Position numbers and translations under genes: made by a program | The notes under the pieces: model-generated | Seen by the model: the letters and a program-made list of their open reading frames with translations, nothing else | Told to the model about the DNA's origin: nothing | The model's database searches: none | Part shown: positions 31,848 to 40,586 of the stretch, in pieces | How the letters are laid out: each line of letters opens with the position of its first letter | Numbering within the stretch: the first letter of the stretch is position 1 | NCBI GenBank assembly: GCA_919902505.1 | Contig: CAKKRE010000007.1 | Coordinates: 43,971 to 107,970, forward strand | DNA from: Nitrospiraceae bacterium | GTDB lineage: Bacteria; Nitrospirota; Nitrospiria; Nitrospirales; Nitrospiraceae | Direction: 5' to 3' | Length of the DNA: 64,000 nt

Positions 31848-33734
31848 ATGACTGCCTCTGCTGCCTCTACCGCCACGCCTGACCTTCTGACCGCTTTGGC
31901 CAATAAGGCCACGCATCTTCGCATGGACAGTGTGAAGGCGACGACTGAAGCCGGGAGCGGACATCCCTCCAGCTGTTGTTCGGCCGCAGACATCGTCGCG
32001 GTCTTGTTCTTTTCAGTGATGCGGTACGATCCGAAGAATCCGAAGTTGCCCAATAGCGATCGCTTCGTCCTGTCGAAAGGCCATGCCGCGCCCCTGCTCT
32101 ATGCGGCCTGGGCGGTAGCCGGTTTATTCCCCAAATCCGAATTGCTCAAATTACGCACCCTCGGGTCCGATCTCGAAGGCCATCCGACTCCCCGCCTCTC
32201 ATTCGTGGATATGGCCACCGGTTCATTGGGGCAGGGATTGCCGGCCGGAGTGGGTCTCGCATTCAATGCCAAATCGATCGACAAGACCGACTACCGGACC
32301 TATGTGCTGATGGGCGATGGCGAATCCGTCGAAGGCTCCGTCTGGGAAGCGGCGGAAGTGGCGCGGCACGCGGCGTTGGATAATTTGTGCGCGATTGTGG
32401 ATGTGAACCGGTTGGGGCAAAGCGACCCGACGATGCTGCAGCACGACATGGAAGCCTACCGTGCCCGATGGACCGGCTTCGGCTGGCATGCCATCGTGGT
32501 GGACGGTCACGATATCGGCGCCCTCGTGGCAGCGTTTGAGGAAGCGGCGCGGACCAAGGAGCGGCCGACGGTGTTGTTGGCGAAGACCTTCAAGGGGCGC
32601 GGCATCTCCTTCATGGAGAATCACCCGGACTGGCATGGGAAGCCCTTGAAGAAGGGCGAAGAAACGCAAAAGGCGCTGGATGAATTGACCCGGCAACTCA
32701 AGCCTAACTCGATTGAACCGCAGATCCCGAGGCCCACAGTCCCGAAGCCTTCCGCCCCCGTCAAGGGAACGATGGCGCCTCCGCCGTACAAACTCGGTGA
32801 CTCAGCGGCGACACGGGAAGCATTCGGAGCCGCCCTTCTGGCGCTCGGCGAGGCGAACTCGCAGGTGGTCGCGCTCGATGCGGATGTGAAAAACTCCACC
32901 TATAGCGACAAGTTCGGGAAACGGTTTCCGGACCGTTTTCTGGAGAACTTTATCGCGGAGCAGAACATGCTGGGCGCTGCGGCCGGTATCGCCGCCTGCG
33001 GAAAGATTCCCTTTGTGGCGACCTTCGCCGCGTTCTTCACGCGGGCCTACGACTTCATTCGCATGGCGGCGATCAGCCAGTCGAACATCAAACTGGTCGG
33101 GACGCACGTCGGTGTGAGTATCGGTGAAGACGGCCCCTCGCAGATGGGGCTCGAAGACCTGGCGATGATGTCGGCGCAGCCCGGTGTGACGGTGCTGTAC
33201 CCGTCCGACGCGCTCTCGATGTACAAACTGGTGGAAGCGGCGGCCGCTCATAAGGGCATGGTGTATCTCCGCGCCGGTCGCCCCAAGACGCCGGTGATTT
33301 ATGGTGTGGACGAGCAGTTCCGGATCGGAGGCTCCAAGGTGGTGAGGCAGAGTGCCGCCGATCAGCTGACGATCGTGGCGGCCGGTGTGACGTTGTTCGA
33401 GGCCTTAAAAGCCCATGACCAATTGAAGGCGGCCGGCATCACGACCCGCGTGGTCGACCTCTACAGCATCGTGCCGGTGGATCGGGCTACGTTGCTCGAT
33501 TGTGCGCGGGCGACCGGCGGACGATTCCTGACGGTCGAGGACCATTATGCACACGGAGGCATCGGCGATGCCGTGTTGAGCGCGCTCGCCTCAGAAGGGG
33601 TGCGGGTGCACAAATTGGCTGTTCGGGAAATTCCGCGCAGCGGGAAGCCGGATGAGCTCGTCGATCATTTTGGAATTGGAGTACGCTCGATTGTCGAAGC
33701 GGCCAAAGAAATCGCTAAAACAGCCTCCCGCTGA
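31848..33734 (+). CDS. tkt: Transketolase
   Basis: 628 aa, thiamine-diphosphate enzyme of the pentose phosphate or Calvin pathway. The N-terminal part has EAGSGHPSSC, DRFVLSKGHAAP and the ThDP motif GDGESVEGSVWEAA; the C-terminal part has ENFIAEQNMLG and VSIGEDGPSQMGLEDLAMM. A proline-rich linker of about 35 residues (IPRPTVPKPSAPV) joins the two halves, suggesting fusion of subunits that are separate in archaea-type transketolases. GAAAGGA lies upstream of the start. The 3' end overlaps the regulator frame. Confidence 0.95.
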   Translation: MTASAASTATPDLLTALANKATHLRMDSVKATTEAGSGHPSSCCSAADIVAVLFFSVMRYDPKNPKLPNSDRFVLSKGHAAPLLYAAWAVAGLFPKSELLKLRTLGSDLEGHPTPRLSFVDMATGSLGQGLPAGVGLAFNAKSIDKTDYRTYVLMGDGESVEGSVWEAAEVARHAALDNLCAIVDVNRLGQSDPTMLQHDMEAYRARWTGFGWHAIVVDGHDIGALVAAFEEAARTKERPTVLLAKTFKGRGISFMENHPDWHGKPLKKGEETQKALDELTRQLKPNSIEPQIPRPTVPKPSAPVKGTMAPPPYKLGDSAATREAFGAALLALGEANSQVVALDADVKNSTYSDKFGKRFPDRFLENFIAEQNMLGAAAGIAACGKIPFVATFAAFFTRAYDFIRMAAISQSNIKLVGTHVGVSIGEDGPSQMGLEDLAMMSAQPGVTVLYPSDALSMYKLVEAAAAHKGMVYLRAGRPKTPVIYGVDEQFRIGGSKVVRQSAADQLTIVAAGVTLFEALKAHDQLKAAGITTRVVDLYSIVPVDRATLLDCARATGGRFLTVEDHYAHGGIGDAVLSALASEGVRVHKLAVREIPRSGKPDELVDHFGIGVRSIVEAAKEIAKTASR

Positions 33735-34431
33735 ACAATCCGGTGAAGGAGTTCCTGCCGGGTTGGACCGGAACCCTCTCCTCCAGATCCTCAGCGCGCA
33801 TGATCGCCACAAGATCCTGCGCGAGCTGACCGAAACCCGTTACGGGAAGGGGCAGTACATCTTCCGCGAAGGGGATCCCACCGAATATTTCCACATCGTC
33901 AAGGAAGGCACGGTCAAATGCTTCAAATCCTCTCCCGGCGGGAAGGAATGCATGCTGAAAGTGCTCATGCCGGGTGACCTGTTTTGTTGCGATGCGGCGA
34001 CATTCGACGGAGCCTACCATCCGGGGACCGCTCAGCCCATGGGGGATGTCAGCGTGTTGCGGATGAGGAAAGAGGCCTACTTCGACATGCTCCGCCGCAA
34101 TCCGGATGCGGCCATGGAAGTGATCCGTCATCTAGGGCATCGGCTGAACGAAGCGCAGGAAAAGGCGAAGGTCCTCGCGCTGGACCGGGCCGATCAACGG
34201 CTGGCGTCGCTGCTGGCCAGTCTCGCCGAGCGAACCGGGTTGCGGGAGCCGCAGGGCATCCGTCTCTCCGTACGCCTGACCCGCCAGGATATGGCCGATA
34301 TGGTGGGGGTGACGACCGAAACCGTCATCCGTATCATGGCGCAATTCAAAAAACTGCGCCTCGTGTCGGGAACGGCCTCCCGTCTCGTCATTTGCGACCT
34401 GCCTCGGCTGAAGCTGCTCGGTTCCACGTAA
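33652..34431 (+). CDS. Crp/Fnr-family transcriptional regulator
   Basis: Up to 259 aa. Cyclic-nucleotide-like sensor barrel (YIFREGDPTEYFHIVKEGTV) and a C-terminal winged helix with recognition helix VGVTTETVIRIM. It lacks the FNR N-terminal cysteine cluster, so it is unlikely to hold an FNR-type iron-sulphur centre; a haem or other ligand, as in DNR/NnrR, is possible. The ATG at 33652 overlaps tkt by 83 bp. A TTG at 33766 after GAAGGAG would remove the overlap and 38 poorly conserved residues. Next to nirK and its operator, so it probably controls nirK. Confidence 0.9.
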   Translation: MSSSIILELEYARLSKRPKKSLKQPPAEQSGEGVPAGLDRNPLLQILSAHDRHKILRELTETRYGKGQYIFREGDPTEYFHIVKEGTVKCFKSSPGGKECMLKVLMPGDLFCCDAATFDGAYHPGTAQPMGDVSVLRMRKEAYFDMLRRNPDAAMEVIRHLGHRLNEAQEKAKVLALDRADQRLASLLASLAERTGLREPQGIRLSVRLTRQDMADMVGVTTETVIRIMAQFKKLRLVSGTASRLVICDLPRLKLLGST

Positions 34432-34461
34432 TTTTTTCTGCGACATCCCGATATTTTTCTC

Positions 34462-34485
34462 GAAACATGACAAATGTCATGTTTC
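34462..34485. promoter_or_regulatory. Perfect 24-bp operator, probable Crp/Fnr site for nirK
   Basis: GAAACATGAC (34462-34471) and GTCATGTTTC (34476-34485) are exact complements around AAAT. Inner half-sites ATGAC-N4-GTCAT have the 5-4-5 form of Crp/Fnr sites. The centre (34473.5) is 41.5 bp before the start predicted from the -10 at 34503-34508. No T-run follows, so it is not a terminator of the upstream gene. Confidence 0.75.
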
Positions 34486-34502
34486 ACTGGCGTGCTTTGC
34501 CG

Positions 34503-34508
34503 TATGGT
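34503..34508 (+). promoter_or_regulatory. -10 element of the nirK promoter
   Basis: TATGGT with no good -35 box, as expected for an activator-dependent promoter. Start predicted near 34515, leaving about 83 nt of leader before nirK. Confidence 0.5.
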
Positions 34509-34597
34509 GTAGGCTGATGAGCGTCATTCGAGCGCGGCGAATGACACAAGAGACAGCGGAACCGGAAAGCGCGAGGACCATTTCACAGGAGGCAGGC

Positions 34598-35569
34598 ATG
34601 CAAGAGCAGAAGGGTGCACAGAATCACGGGCGCAGTCGGTGCAAGACGGCGTCGTTGTTGGGCCTGACATTGGGGTTGGTTGTGGGCATGGGCCTCTCAG
34701 TAGAGGCGAAAACCCATGATGTCAAGATGACGGCGGTCGAGACGGACATCGTGATCGACGGAGGCGGCGAGAAGTATGCCGCCTGGACCTTCAACGGACA
34801 GTTCCCCGGTCCGGTGGTGCGGGTCACGGAAGGCGATATCGTCAACTTCACATTGACGAACCCGGCTACGAACAAGAATCCCCATGCAATGGATTTCCAC
34901 GCCGCGGAAGTCGATTTCCTGAAGAACTATCGGGCCGTCAATACCGGCGAGACGCACAGCTTCTCGTTCACGGCGAAGAAACCGGGGGTATTCTTCTACC
35001 ACTGCGGCGCTCCGCCCATGATTCAGCACGTCGCGCGGGGCATGTTCGGCGCGATCATCGTGGACCCCAAAGACGCCAAGGTCTGGCCGAAGGCGGACCG
35101 GGAGTACGTGTTGGTGCAGTCCGAATATTTCAAGAATCCGAACGACGTGCAGGCGATGTTCGACCGCAAGTACGACGGCGTGATGTTCAACGGCGGCATT
35201 TTCAAATATCATCCTTTCGTGACCGGCGGGGGAAAACTCGATGCCAAGCCGGGAGAGCGGGTGCGGATTTATTTCGTCAATGCGGGTCCGAACGAATTTT
35301 CTTCGTTTCACCCGATCGGCGAGATTTGGGACAACGTCTATGAAAGCGGCAATCCTGCAAACAATCTGAAGGGTGTGCAAACCTACGTGGTGGGACCGGG
35401 CAGCGCGGCCACCTTCGACGTGGTGGTGGAATCTGCCGGCGCCTACCCGCTGGTGACCCATTCACTCACGGGGGCGTTGCGAGGAGCCATTGCGGTGTTA
35501 CTGGCCGGACCGGATGCCAAGCCGGCGCCGTTGATGCCCATGGTGCCGTGGGAATTACCGGCGAAATAA
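34598..35569 (+). CDS. nirK: Copper-containing nitrite reductase NirK
   Basis: 323 aa periplasmic two-cupredoxin enzyme reducing nitrite to nitric oxide. The start at 34598 follows AGGAGG and gives a signal peptide. Type 1 copper ligands: His96, Cys136, His144, Met149. Type 2 ligands: His101, His135 and, in the second domain, His288. Catalytic Asp99 and His238 are also present, so the enzyme should be active. In nitrite-oxidising Nitrospira its role is debated. Regulated, by inference, by the adjacent Crp/Fnr protein. Confidence 0.95.
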   Translation: MQEQKGAQNHGRSRCKTASLLGLTLGLVVGMGLSVEAKTHDVKMTAVETDIVIDGGGEKYAAWTFNGQFPGPVVRVTEGDIVNFTLTNPATNKNPHAMDFHAAEVDFLKNYRAVNTGETHSFSFTAKKPGVFFYHCGAPPMIQHVARGMFGAIIVDPKDAKVWPKADREYVLVQSEYFKNPNDVQAMFDRKYDGVMFNGGIFKYHPFVTGGGKLDAKPGERVRIYFVNAGPNEFSSFHPIGEIWDNVYESGNPANNLKGVQTYVVGPGSAATFDVVVESAGAYPLVTHSLTGALRGAIAVLLAGPDAKPAPLMPMVPWELPAK

Positions 35570-35683
35570 CGCAAGTCGGTTCATCGATGTATCCGGCCGG
35601 CTCGAAGGGGTCGGCCGGATATCGCGAAAGAGACATCATGACCAATCAATTTGTCCAAGGCTTGTGGTTTTTAGGAGATGCCG

Positions 35684-36031
35684 ATGCCATTTCGTGGGAT
35701 GACGCGGTGCTGCTTGCTCCTGTCCGTCGGATGCCTAGCGAGCCCAGTCAATGCCGACACCTCACACGAGCGCGTGGCGCTCTTCTTGTCCGGCCAAGAC
35801 TGTCCCTCTTTCCGCCGGAGTCTCGCTGCGGAGTTGGCGCAGGTTCCCGGCGTCACGCGCGTGGAGCCGGAGAGCGTCCCTGATCATGTGCTGATCGATG
35901 TGGTCAGCGGCCAGGTCGCACCGGAAGACCTTCTGGCGGCCGCGCGCCGTCACGTACGCCCCGATACAGGTTGCCGGGTCGAGATCATGCAGTCCTGTAT
36001 TTCGGCCGGTCCCGTTTCGATGTCCAGGTAG
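35684..36031 (+). CDS. Exported small protein with HMA-like fold
   Basis: 115 aa. Signal peptide (hydrophobic stretch ending VNA) then one beta-alpha-beta-beta-alpha-beta unit resembling heavy-metal-associated domains (LFLSGQDCPSF, then VPGVTRVEPE), but with a single Cys where HMA domains have CxxC. It may bind metal weakly or be a structural relative. AGGAG is six bases before the ATG at 35684. Located 114 bp after nirK, so a role in copper handling for NirK is possible but only inferred from position. Confidence 0.6.
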   Translation: MPFRGMTRCCLLLSVGCLASPVNADTSHERVALFLSGQDCPSFRRSLAAELAQVPGVTRVEPESVPDHVLIDVVSGQVAPEDLLAAARRHVRPDTGCRVEIMQSCISAGPVSMSR

Positions 36032-36110
36032 CCGGCGGTTGCGACGTTTGAACCGTTCGGCCAGACTAGGCTCCGCCTGTCCGACACCTTCTGCGAAGAG
36101 TACCGGCATC

Positions 36111-36722
36111 ATGCCCCACAAATGGATCGCCCTGTTGTGGAGCGCGATCGCAATCGGAGGCTGGTGTCTGGCATCGGCCGCGTCGCTGCGTGCCCAGGAG
36201 GCGATGCTCGAATTTCCCATCCGTCCCTTCAATGTCGATGTCATGCTTCGCCAGCAAACGTTCGCCCCGGACGACCGCGAGATCGGCGTGCAACTCGGGA
36301 TCACGGCGCTTCGCTACGGCAATGTGGAGGTCCGGACCATCTACCAATACTTCAGCATCCATTCCCAGGAATTCCGGACCGACCAACATTCGTTGTTTCT
36401 CAATCCTCGCTGGAACAACTTCATCGACATCCTGGATTTTCCCACACACAAACCGATCAGCCGCCTGCTCCGTCATATCCTGTTCGGTCCCTTGGAGGAT
36501 CGGGCGGTCCCGTACGTCGGGCTCCTGGCCGGAGGTGTGCTGCCTGGTCCGGGGAACCATGCGCCGGGCCATTTGATCGGAGGTCAGCTGGGCGTGCGAT
36601 TTCCTGTGGCACGTAGTCTGTCGGTCGATATCAGCGTGCAATATAGCCAGTACGGCGTGGATTTTCGCGGCGAGGCGGGGCAGGCGCAACAATGGGTCTT
36701 TCTCACAGGCGTTCGGTTTTGA
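36111..36722 (+). CDS. Predicted small outer-membrane barrel protein
   Basis: 203 aa. Signal peptide (IALLWSAIAIGGWCLASAA) then amphipathic strands with a PYVGLLAGGVLP segment like those of OmpA/PagP-type small barrels. Ends VFLTGVRF, with the terminal Phe recognised by the barrel assembly machine. The start is the ATG before the signal; the ribosome site is weak. The stop overlaps the next start (TGATG), so it is cotranslated with the solute-binding lipoprotein. Confidence 0.65.
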   Translation: MPHKWIALLWSAIAIGGWCLASAASLRAQEAMLEFPIRPFNVDVMLRQQTFAPDDREIGVQLGITALRYGNVEVRTIYQYFSIHSQEFRTDQHSLFLNPRWNNFIDILDFPTHKPISRLLRHILFGPLEDRAVPYVGLLAGGVLPGPGNHAPGHLIGGQLGVRFPVARSLSVDISVQYSQYGVDFRGEAGQAQQWVFLTGVRF

Positions 36723-37753
36723 TGGGGACGTCACGGGTTCGCTTGGGATGGATGGCGGTCCTCTGTCTGTGCCTTCCCGGGTGCGGGCTGTTGATCGACG
36801 CGGTCGAGCACGTCTGGCCCGTGTCAGGCAACAAGGTCGGTATCATCTGCGAACGTGAACGGGTGCAAGTCGGCCTCGCGATGGAGCCCTTTCGTCCGTT
36901 TGTGTTCCCGACGATCTGGACCGATGAAGGCGCTCGGGTCACCGGGCTCGACGTGGAACTGGTGCGGGCGATGACCGACGAATTGTCCCGACGGTGCGGA
37001 CGCGCGGTGACCCCTGTCTTGCACCTGGTGCGGTTCAGGGATTTGTTCCGGCTGCTGAATGAAGGGCATCTCGATTGGTTCATGTCTGCCGTGGCGATCA
37101 ACACACCAGCGCCGGCCCGGGCCGGTGTGGCCTATTCCCTGCCCTACTTTTACGGCGGTGGGATCAGCGGGATCACGACAAGTCCTGCGGTTCTTGAGCG
37201 AGTCCGCGCAAATGTTCTGGAGCAGGCGATTCATCCCAGTCCCGACCGGCTGGCTGCGACCAGCCATGCGCTGGACGGATTGACGATCGCGGTCCAGGAC
37301 GAAACCAGCGCCTATTATTATGCCGAGGCGAATCTGAGTCCCCGCCGGTTGATTCTCTGCGATTCGCTCCCGGCCGCGTTTGAGTATGCCGACTCTCAGG
37401 CAGAGCCACGCATCGACGTGATTCTCGGGGCGCAACCGGTGCTGGAGTATATGGTCAAACGGGTTCGTAAAGACTGGTCGCCGTTGATACGCGAAAACGG
37501 CCGACCGTTGTTTTTGACCAAGGCAGATTACGGCGTGGTCGTGGCCGAAGAGAGTTATCACCTACGCTGGTTGTTGAACGACCTGCTGTTGAAACTCGAT
37601 GAGTCGGGCCGGCTCCGTGAGATGCGAACCAGGTGGCTTGATGAGGAGTACGCCTTTCCTCGCCGGGCTTCTCTGGAGGGGTTGTCATTTGACGTGGAAC
37701 AGATGGCGACCCATTACGCGCAAGGGACCTGTCGCCTCAAGGTCGAGCCGTAA
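36722..37753 (+). CDS. Periplasmic solute-binding lipoprotein (family 3 type)
   Basis: 343 aa. Lipobox LPGC, then a type II periplasmic-binding fold: TGLDVELVRAMTDEL, LDWFMSAVAINTPAPARAGVAYSLPYFYGG and the second-lobe DGLTIAVQDETSAYY. No ABC permease or ATPase lies nearby, so it may be a stand-alone sensor or ligand carrier. Overlaps the preceding barrel gene. The substrate is unknown. Confidence 0.75.
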   Translation: MGTSRVRLGWMAVLCLCLPGCGLLIDAVEHVWPVSGNKVGIICERERVQVGLAMEPFRPFVFPTIWTDEGARVTGLDVELVRAMTDELSRRCGRAVTPVLHLVRFRDLFRLLNEGHLDWFMSAVAINTPAPARAGVAYSLPYFYGGGISGITTSPAVLERVRANVLEQAIHPSPDRLAATSHALDGLTIAVQDETSAYYYAEANLSPRRLILCDSLPAAFEYADSQAEPRIDVILGAQPVLEYMVKRVRKDWSPLIRENGRPLFLTKADYGVVVAEESYHLRWLLNDLLLKLDESGRLREMRTRWLDEEYAFPRRASLEGLSFDVEQMATHYAQGTCRLKVEP

Positions 37754-37775
37754 CATCCCGGAGAGGAGAATAGTC

Positions 37776-38534
37776 ATGAAAACGTACCTGTTCTGCATCC
37801 TGGCGGCGGTCCTGTTGGTGCTCGCGCAACCGTCGATGGCCGGTGCGGTCGAACGGGCGGAGGCAGAAGAAACGGCGCGATTGTTGGCAAAGCTCCTGCA
37901 ATCCGGCCGCATGGTGATCGAACGGAATCAGGCGTTGATCGATGATCCCCACAAGGGTGAGAAAGGGTTCACGCCGGAACTGTTCGAGCAGCAACTCGTG
38001 CGGGAGTTTCTGGCCAAGACCGGGATCGATCTCACCGCGCTGCCCTCCGCGCCGGTGTCCATCCTCATCCCGCCGTTGGCGAAAGAACTCTTGCCTGCGC
38101 TCGTGCAGGCCAGCCGGGAAGTCGTGCGGGATGCTCAAGTCGTCATCAACCAGCGCGGCATCGGCTACAAGAATTTCATCCCGGCCACGTACGGGAGTCA
38201 GGCCTCGGCCCGCTTCTCCAAGTCGGCGCACGTGCGCCTGAAACAGACGGCCATCGAGCCCCGCAATCCGAAAAACGAGCCGGATGAATATGAGGCGTCG
38301 GTGCTGAAATGGCTCTCTGCCAGGCCACGCGCGGAAGCCTATGTCAGCGAGCTGACGGAAGAGGGGCGGACCTTACGGGTCGTCATGCCGATCTATTACG
38401 CCAAGGATTGCCTCGCCTGCCACGGCGAACCGAAGGGGGATCTCGATATTTCCGGCTATCCCAAAGAAGGGCACAAGGAAGGCGACCTTGCCGGGGCCAT
38501 CACCGTGACGGCCCCGCTGACGATCCGAAAATGA
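37776..38534 (+). CDS. DUF3365 (Tll0287-like) haem-binding-type periplasmic protein
   Basis: 252 aa. Signal peptide, then a DUF3365 domain with one CLACH haem motif (Cys212, Cys215, His216) near the C-terminus. Such domains act as c-type haem sensors, often of redox or gas signals, usually fused to signalling parts; here it is free-standing. Start chosen for GAGAGGAG upstream. Last of the exported genes after nirK. A role in NO or redox sensing is an inference. Confidence 0.8.
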   Translation: MKTYLFCILAAVLLVLAQPSMAGAVERAEAEETARLLAKLLQSGRMVIERNQALIDDPHKGEKGFTPELFEQQLVREFLAKTGIDLTALPSAPVSILIPPLAKELLPALVQASREVVRDAQVVINQRGIGYKNFIPATYGSQASARFSKSAHVRLKQTAIEPRNPKNEPDEYEASVLKWLSARPRAEAYVSELTEEGRTLRVVMPIYYAKDCLACHGEPKGDLDISGYPKEGHKEGDLAGAITVTAPLTIRK

Positions 38535-38604
38535 GGCGGCATGCGTCGGTCGGGATTTTGAAAACAGGAACGAACACCGATTGCCGAACGGCGGTTGTCG
38601 ATTG

Positions 38605-38925
38605 TCAGGCCTGATTCGGCGCGACGAAGACCAGGACCTTTAGCCGTTGGGTCGTGTGATTCTTCACCCCATGCTCATCGCCTGCCGGGGCCATGGTGCC
38701 CTGGCCAGGTACCAGCACCTGCTTTTCTGAGCCGACCTGAAACGTCCCTTCCCCTTCCAGCACGATGTAGACCTTATCCTGCTCGCTGTGAATGTGGCCC
38801 TTCTGTTCCTGGCCCGGTTCAAAGCAATAGATGTCGCAAAAAAAACGCGGGGTCTGGAAGAGGTTATTCTTCTTCATCTTCTCGGAACTGAACTGCTGAA
38901 AATCTGAGAGCGTGAGTACCTTCAT
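38605..38925 (-). CDS. Small cupin-2 domain protein
   Basis: 106 aa single cupin barrel. Metal-binding pattern HIHSEQDKVYIVLEGEG, then GTMAPAGDEHGVKN, keeps the His/Glu ligands. Function cannot be told from the fold. GGAG lies eight bases before the ATG at 38925. It follows the CCG-domain gene by 17 bp on the same strand. Confidence 0.8.
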   Translation of the reverse strand: MKVLTLSDFQQFSSEKMKKNNLFQTPRFFCDIYCFEPGQEQKGHIHSEQDKVYIVLEGEGTFQVGSEKQVLVPGQGTMAPAGDEHGVKNHTTQRLKVLVFVAPNQA

Positions 38926-38942
38926 GTTGTGGGCTCCACGGG

Positions 38943-39845
38943 TCAGGATGAATGTGTGGTGTCCGGCGTGTGCAGGCGCGTGACGATACGGTCGACCGAG
39001 ATCAGGTGGCGCGAGAGCCCCAAGTCCTGCGCGGGGAGGCCCATCGCGAGGCCAAGCAGCTGCGGGAGATGCAGAATGGGAAGATTCAGCGCCGTCTTGA
39101 CGGCTTGCCCTGCCCGTTCCTGGTAAATGTCGAGGCTCATGTGGCAGAGCGGACAGGGGGTCACCATGAAGTCCGCGCCATGGTCCTTCGCGTCCTTCAT
39201 ATTGGTGCCGGCCATGGCCACCGCGATCGCTTCCTTCTCCAGAATGATAGGAAAGCCGCAGCACTTTGTCCGCCCTGCGTAGGCGACCGGTTCCCCGCCG
39301 ACGGCGCGAATAATTTTTTCGAGCGAGCTTGGATTCTCAGGATCGTCGAACCCCAGTTCCGAGGACGGCCGGAGCATGTAACATCCGTAGAAGGGGGCGA
39401 TACGAAAATTACGAAATGGAGATTGGACGGTGTCGGCCACGCGGGTGAGCCCGATATCCCGCACCGCGATCCAGAGCAGATGTTTCACCTGGACCCCGCC
39501 CCCGTAGCCGATGCCGTCTTGCGCGAGGATGGTATTCACCCGCTCCAGGGTGCCCGGTTCGTTCTTCAGGCGGCGGTTTGCCGCGCTCATCACCCCCTGG
39601 CAGGTGCCGCAGATGGTCATGATGTCCAGCCCAAGCCGCTCCGCCTGGGCGAAGGTTCTGGCGTTTAATGCAAGGGCCAGATCCGGATCGGCCTCCCCGA
39701 TCACGCCGGCGCCGCAACAGGAAGAGGCGGCGAGTTCGACGACCTCGATGCCTAAGCGGCCGACGATGGCCATCGTGGATTGATAGAGTTCGGGGGTGGC
39801 GCCTTTAGCTGCGCAACCGGGATAGAGGGCAAATTTCAGGGGCAT
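38943..39845 (-). CDS. CCG-domain protein, HdrB/SdhE-like
   Basis: 300 aa with two cysteine-rich CCG domains (SSCCGAGVIGE...CGTCQG and GCYML...TKCCGFP...CPLCH), each a likely site for a non-cubane [4Fe-4S] cluster. The same architecture is found in heterodisulphide reductase subunit B and in the SdhE anchor of some succinate dehydrogenases. No hdrA/hdrC lies beside it; an sdhB gene is 11 kb away on the same strand. Which partner it serves is not decidable here. Confidence 0.8.
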   Translation of the reverse strand: MPLKFALYPGCAAKGATPELYQSTMAIVGRLGIEVVELAASSCCGAGVIGEADPDLALALNARTFAQAERLGLDIMTICGTCQGVMSAANRRLKNEPGTLERVNTILAQDGIGYGGGVQVKHLLWIAVRDIGLTRVADTVQSPFRNFRIAPFYGCYMLRPSSELGFDDPENPSSLEKIIRAVGGEPVAYAGRTKCCGFPIILEKEAIAVAMAGTNMKDAKDHGADFMVTPCPLCHMSLDIYQERAGQAVKTALNLPILHLPQLLGLAMGLPAQDLGLSRHLISVDRIVTRLHTPDTTHSS

Positions 39846-39954
39846 AGAGTGGGTCGCCTGTTCGTCCGGCCTGTCTTTCTCAACATAGCGTATTTCACCC
39901 CTCGATGAACAGACGGAATCGGGATTCTCTCGGGTGCGTGAGCCATAGGTAGGA

Positions 39955-40398
39955 TCAGGGAAGTTTTGAAACGGTCTCCTTATAGCTTTTCTTCAGGTCC
40001 TCGACGGCGGCGTTCATGTTGTCTTTCAGTTTGCTCCACGCCGAGCTGGTCGATTCATTCATCGCGTCGAGCTCTTTTCGCGCCTCGGCTTTTTTGTGTT
40101 CCAGCTCCTGAAGAGCCTTCTGCATTTCAGTGCGGGCTTCCGCGGAGGCGGCGTTGGTCTTCTTTTGGAGTTCCGCAATTTTGACCTGCATGTCGGTCAG
40201 TTCTGCCTGTACCGCCTTCTGGAAGGTCTCCTTTTGCTGAAGCGTATACTGTTTGGTCGCTTCGACGGCCTCCTTGGTATCCCGGATGACCCTGTCGGTT
40301 GTAGACGGTTGCGGCTGGTCTCCGGCGGTCGCCCGAGGGATGAGCGTGAGGGAGATGCCGATGATGCACAGAAACGCCAGCGTTCTAGCGACGGCCAT
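39955..40398 (-). CDS. Exported coiled-coil protein, unknown function
   Basis: 147 aa. Signal peptide ending ATAG, then almost entirely charged helix rich in Lys, Glu, Ala and Gln (about 40-145), a long coiled coil. No family recognised. AAGGAG precedes the ATG at 40398. A TATAAT box lies at 40461-40456 on this strand, without a clear -35. Divergent from the HDOD gene. Confidence 0.65.
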   Translation of the reverse strand: MAVARTLAFLCIIGISLTLIPRATAGDQPQPSTTDRVIRDTKEAVEATKQYTLQQKETFQKAVQAELTDMQVKIAELQKKTNAASAEARTEMQKALQELEHKKAEARKELDAMNESTSSAWSKLKDNMNAAVEDLKKSYKETVSKLP

Positions 40399-40586
40399 GC
40401 GGTGACTCCTTGTTGTTTTCAGATGGGATGCAGCCATTCGGCCCAACGCGCTCACATTATACTGAATCTCCGATATGTTCTGTGCCCGTCGATCCCCTCC
40501 CGGACGGTTAAGGTTTTGGGAAGAATGAGCCGAAAAGGATCTACAAGGCAGACAATCCCGCAAGCTTGACGTGTGGTGTAAGCCCT

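Noticed and set aside
34462-34485. Palindrome as terminator of the Crp/Fnr gene
   Set aside because: AT-rich arms with no T-run after them, and the spacing to the -10 box fits an operator.
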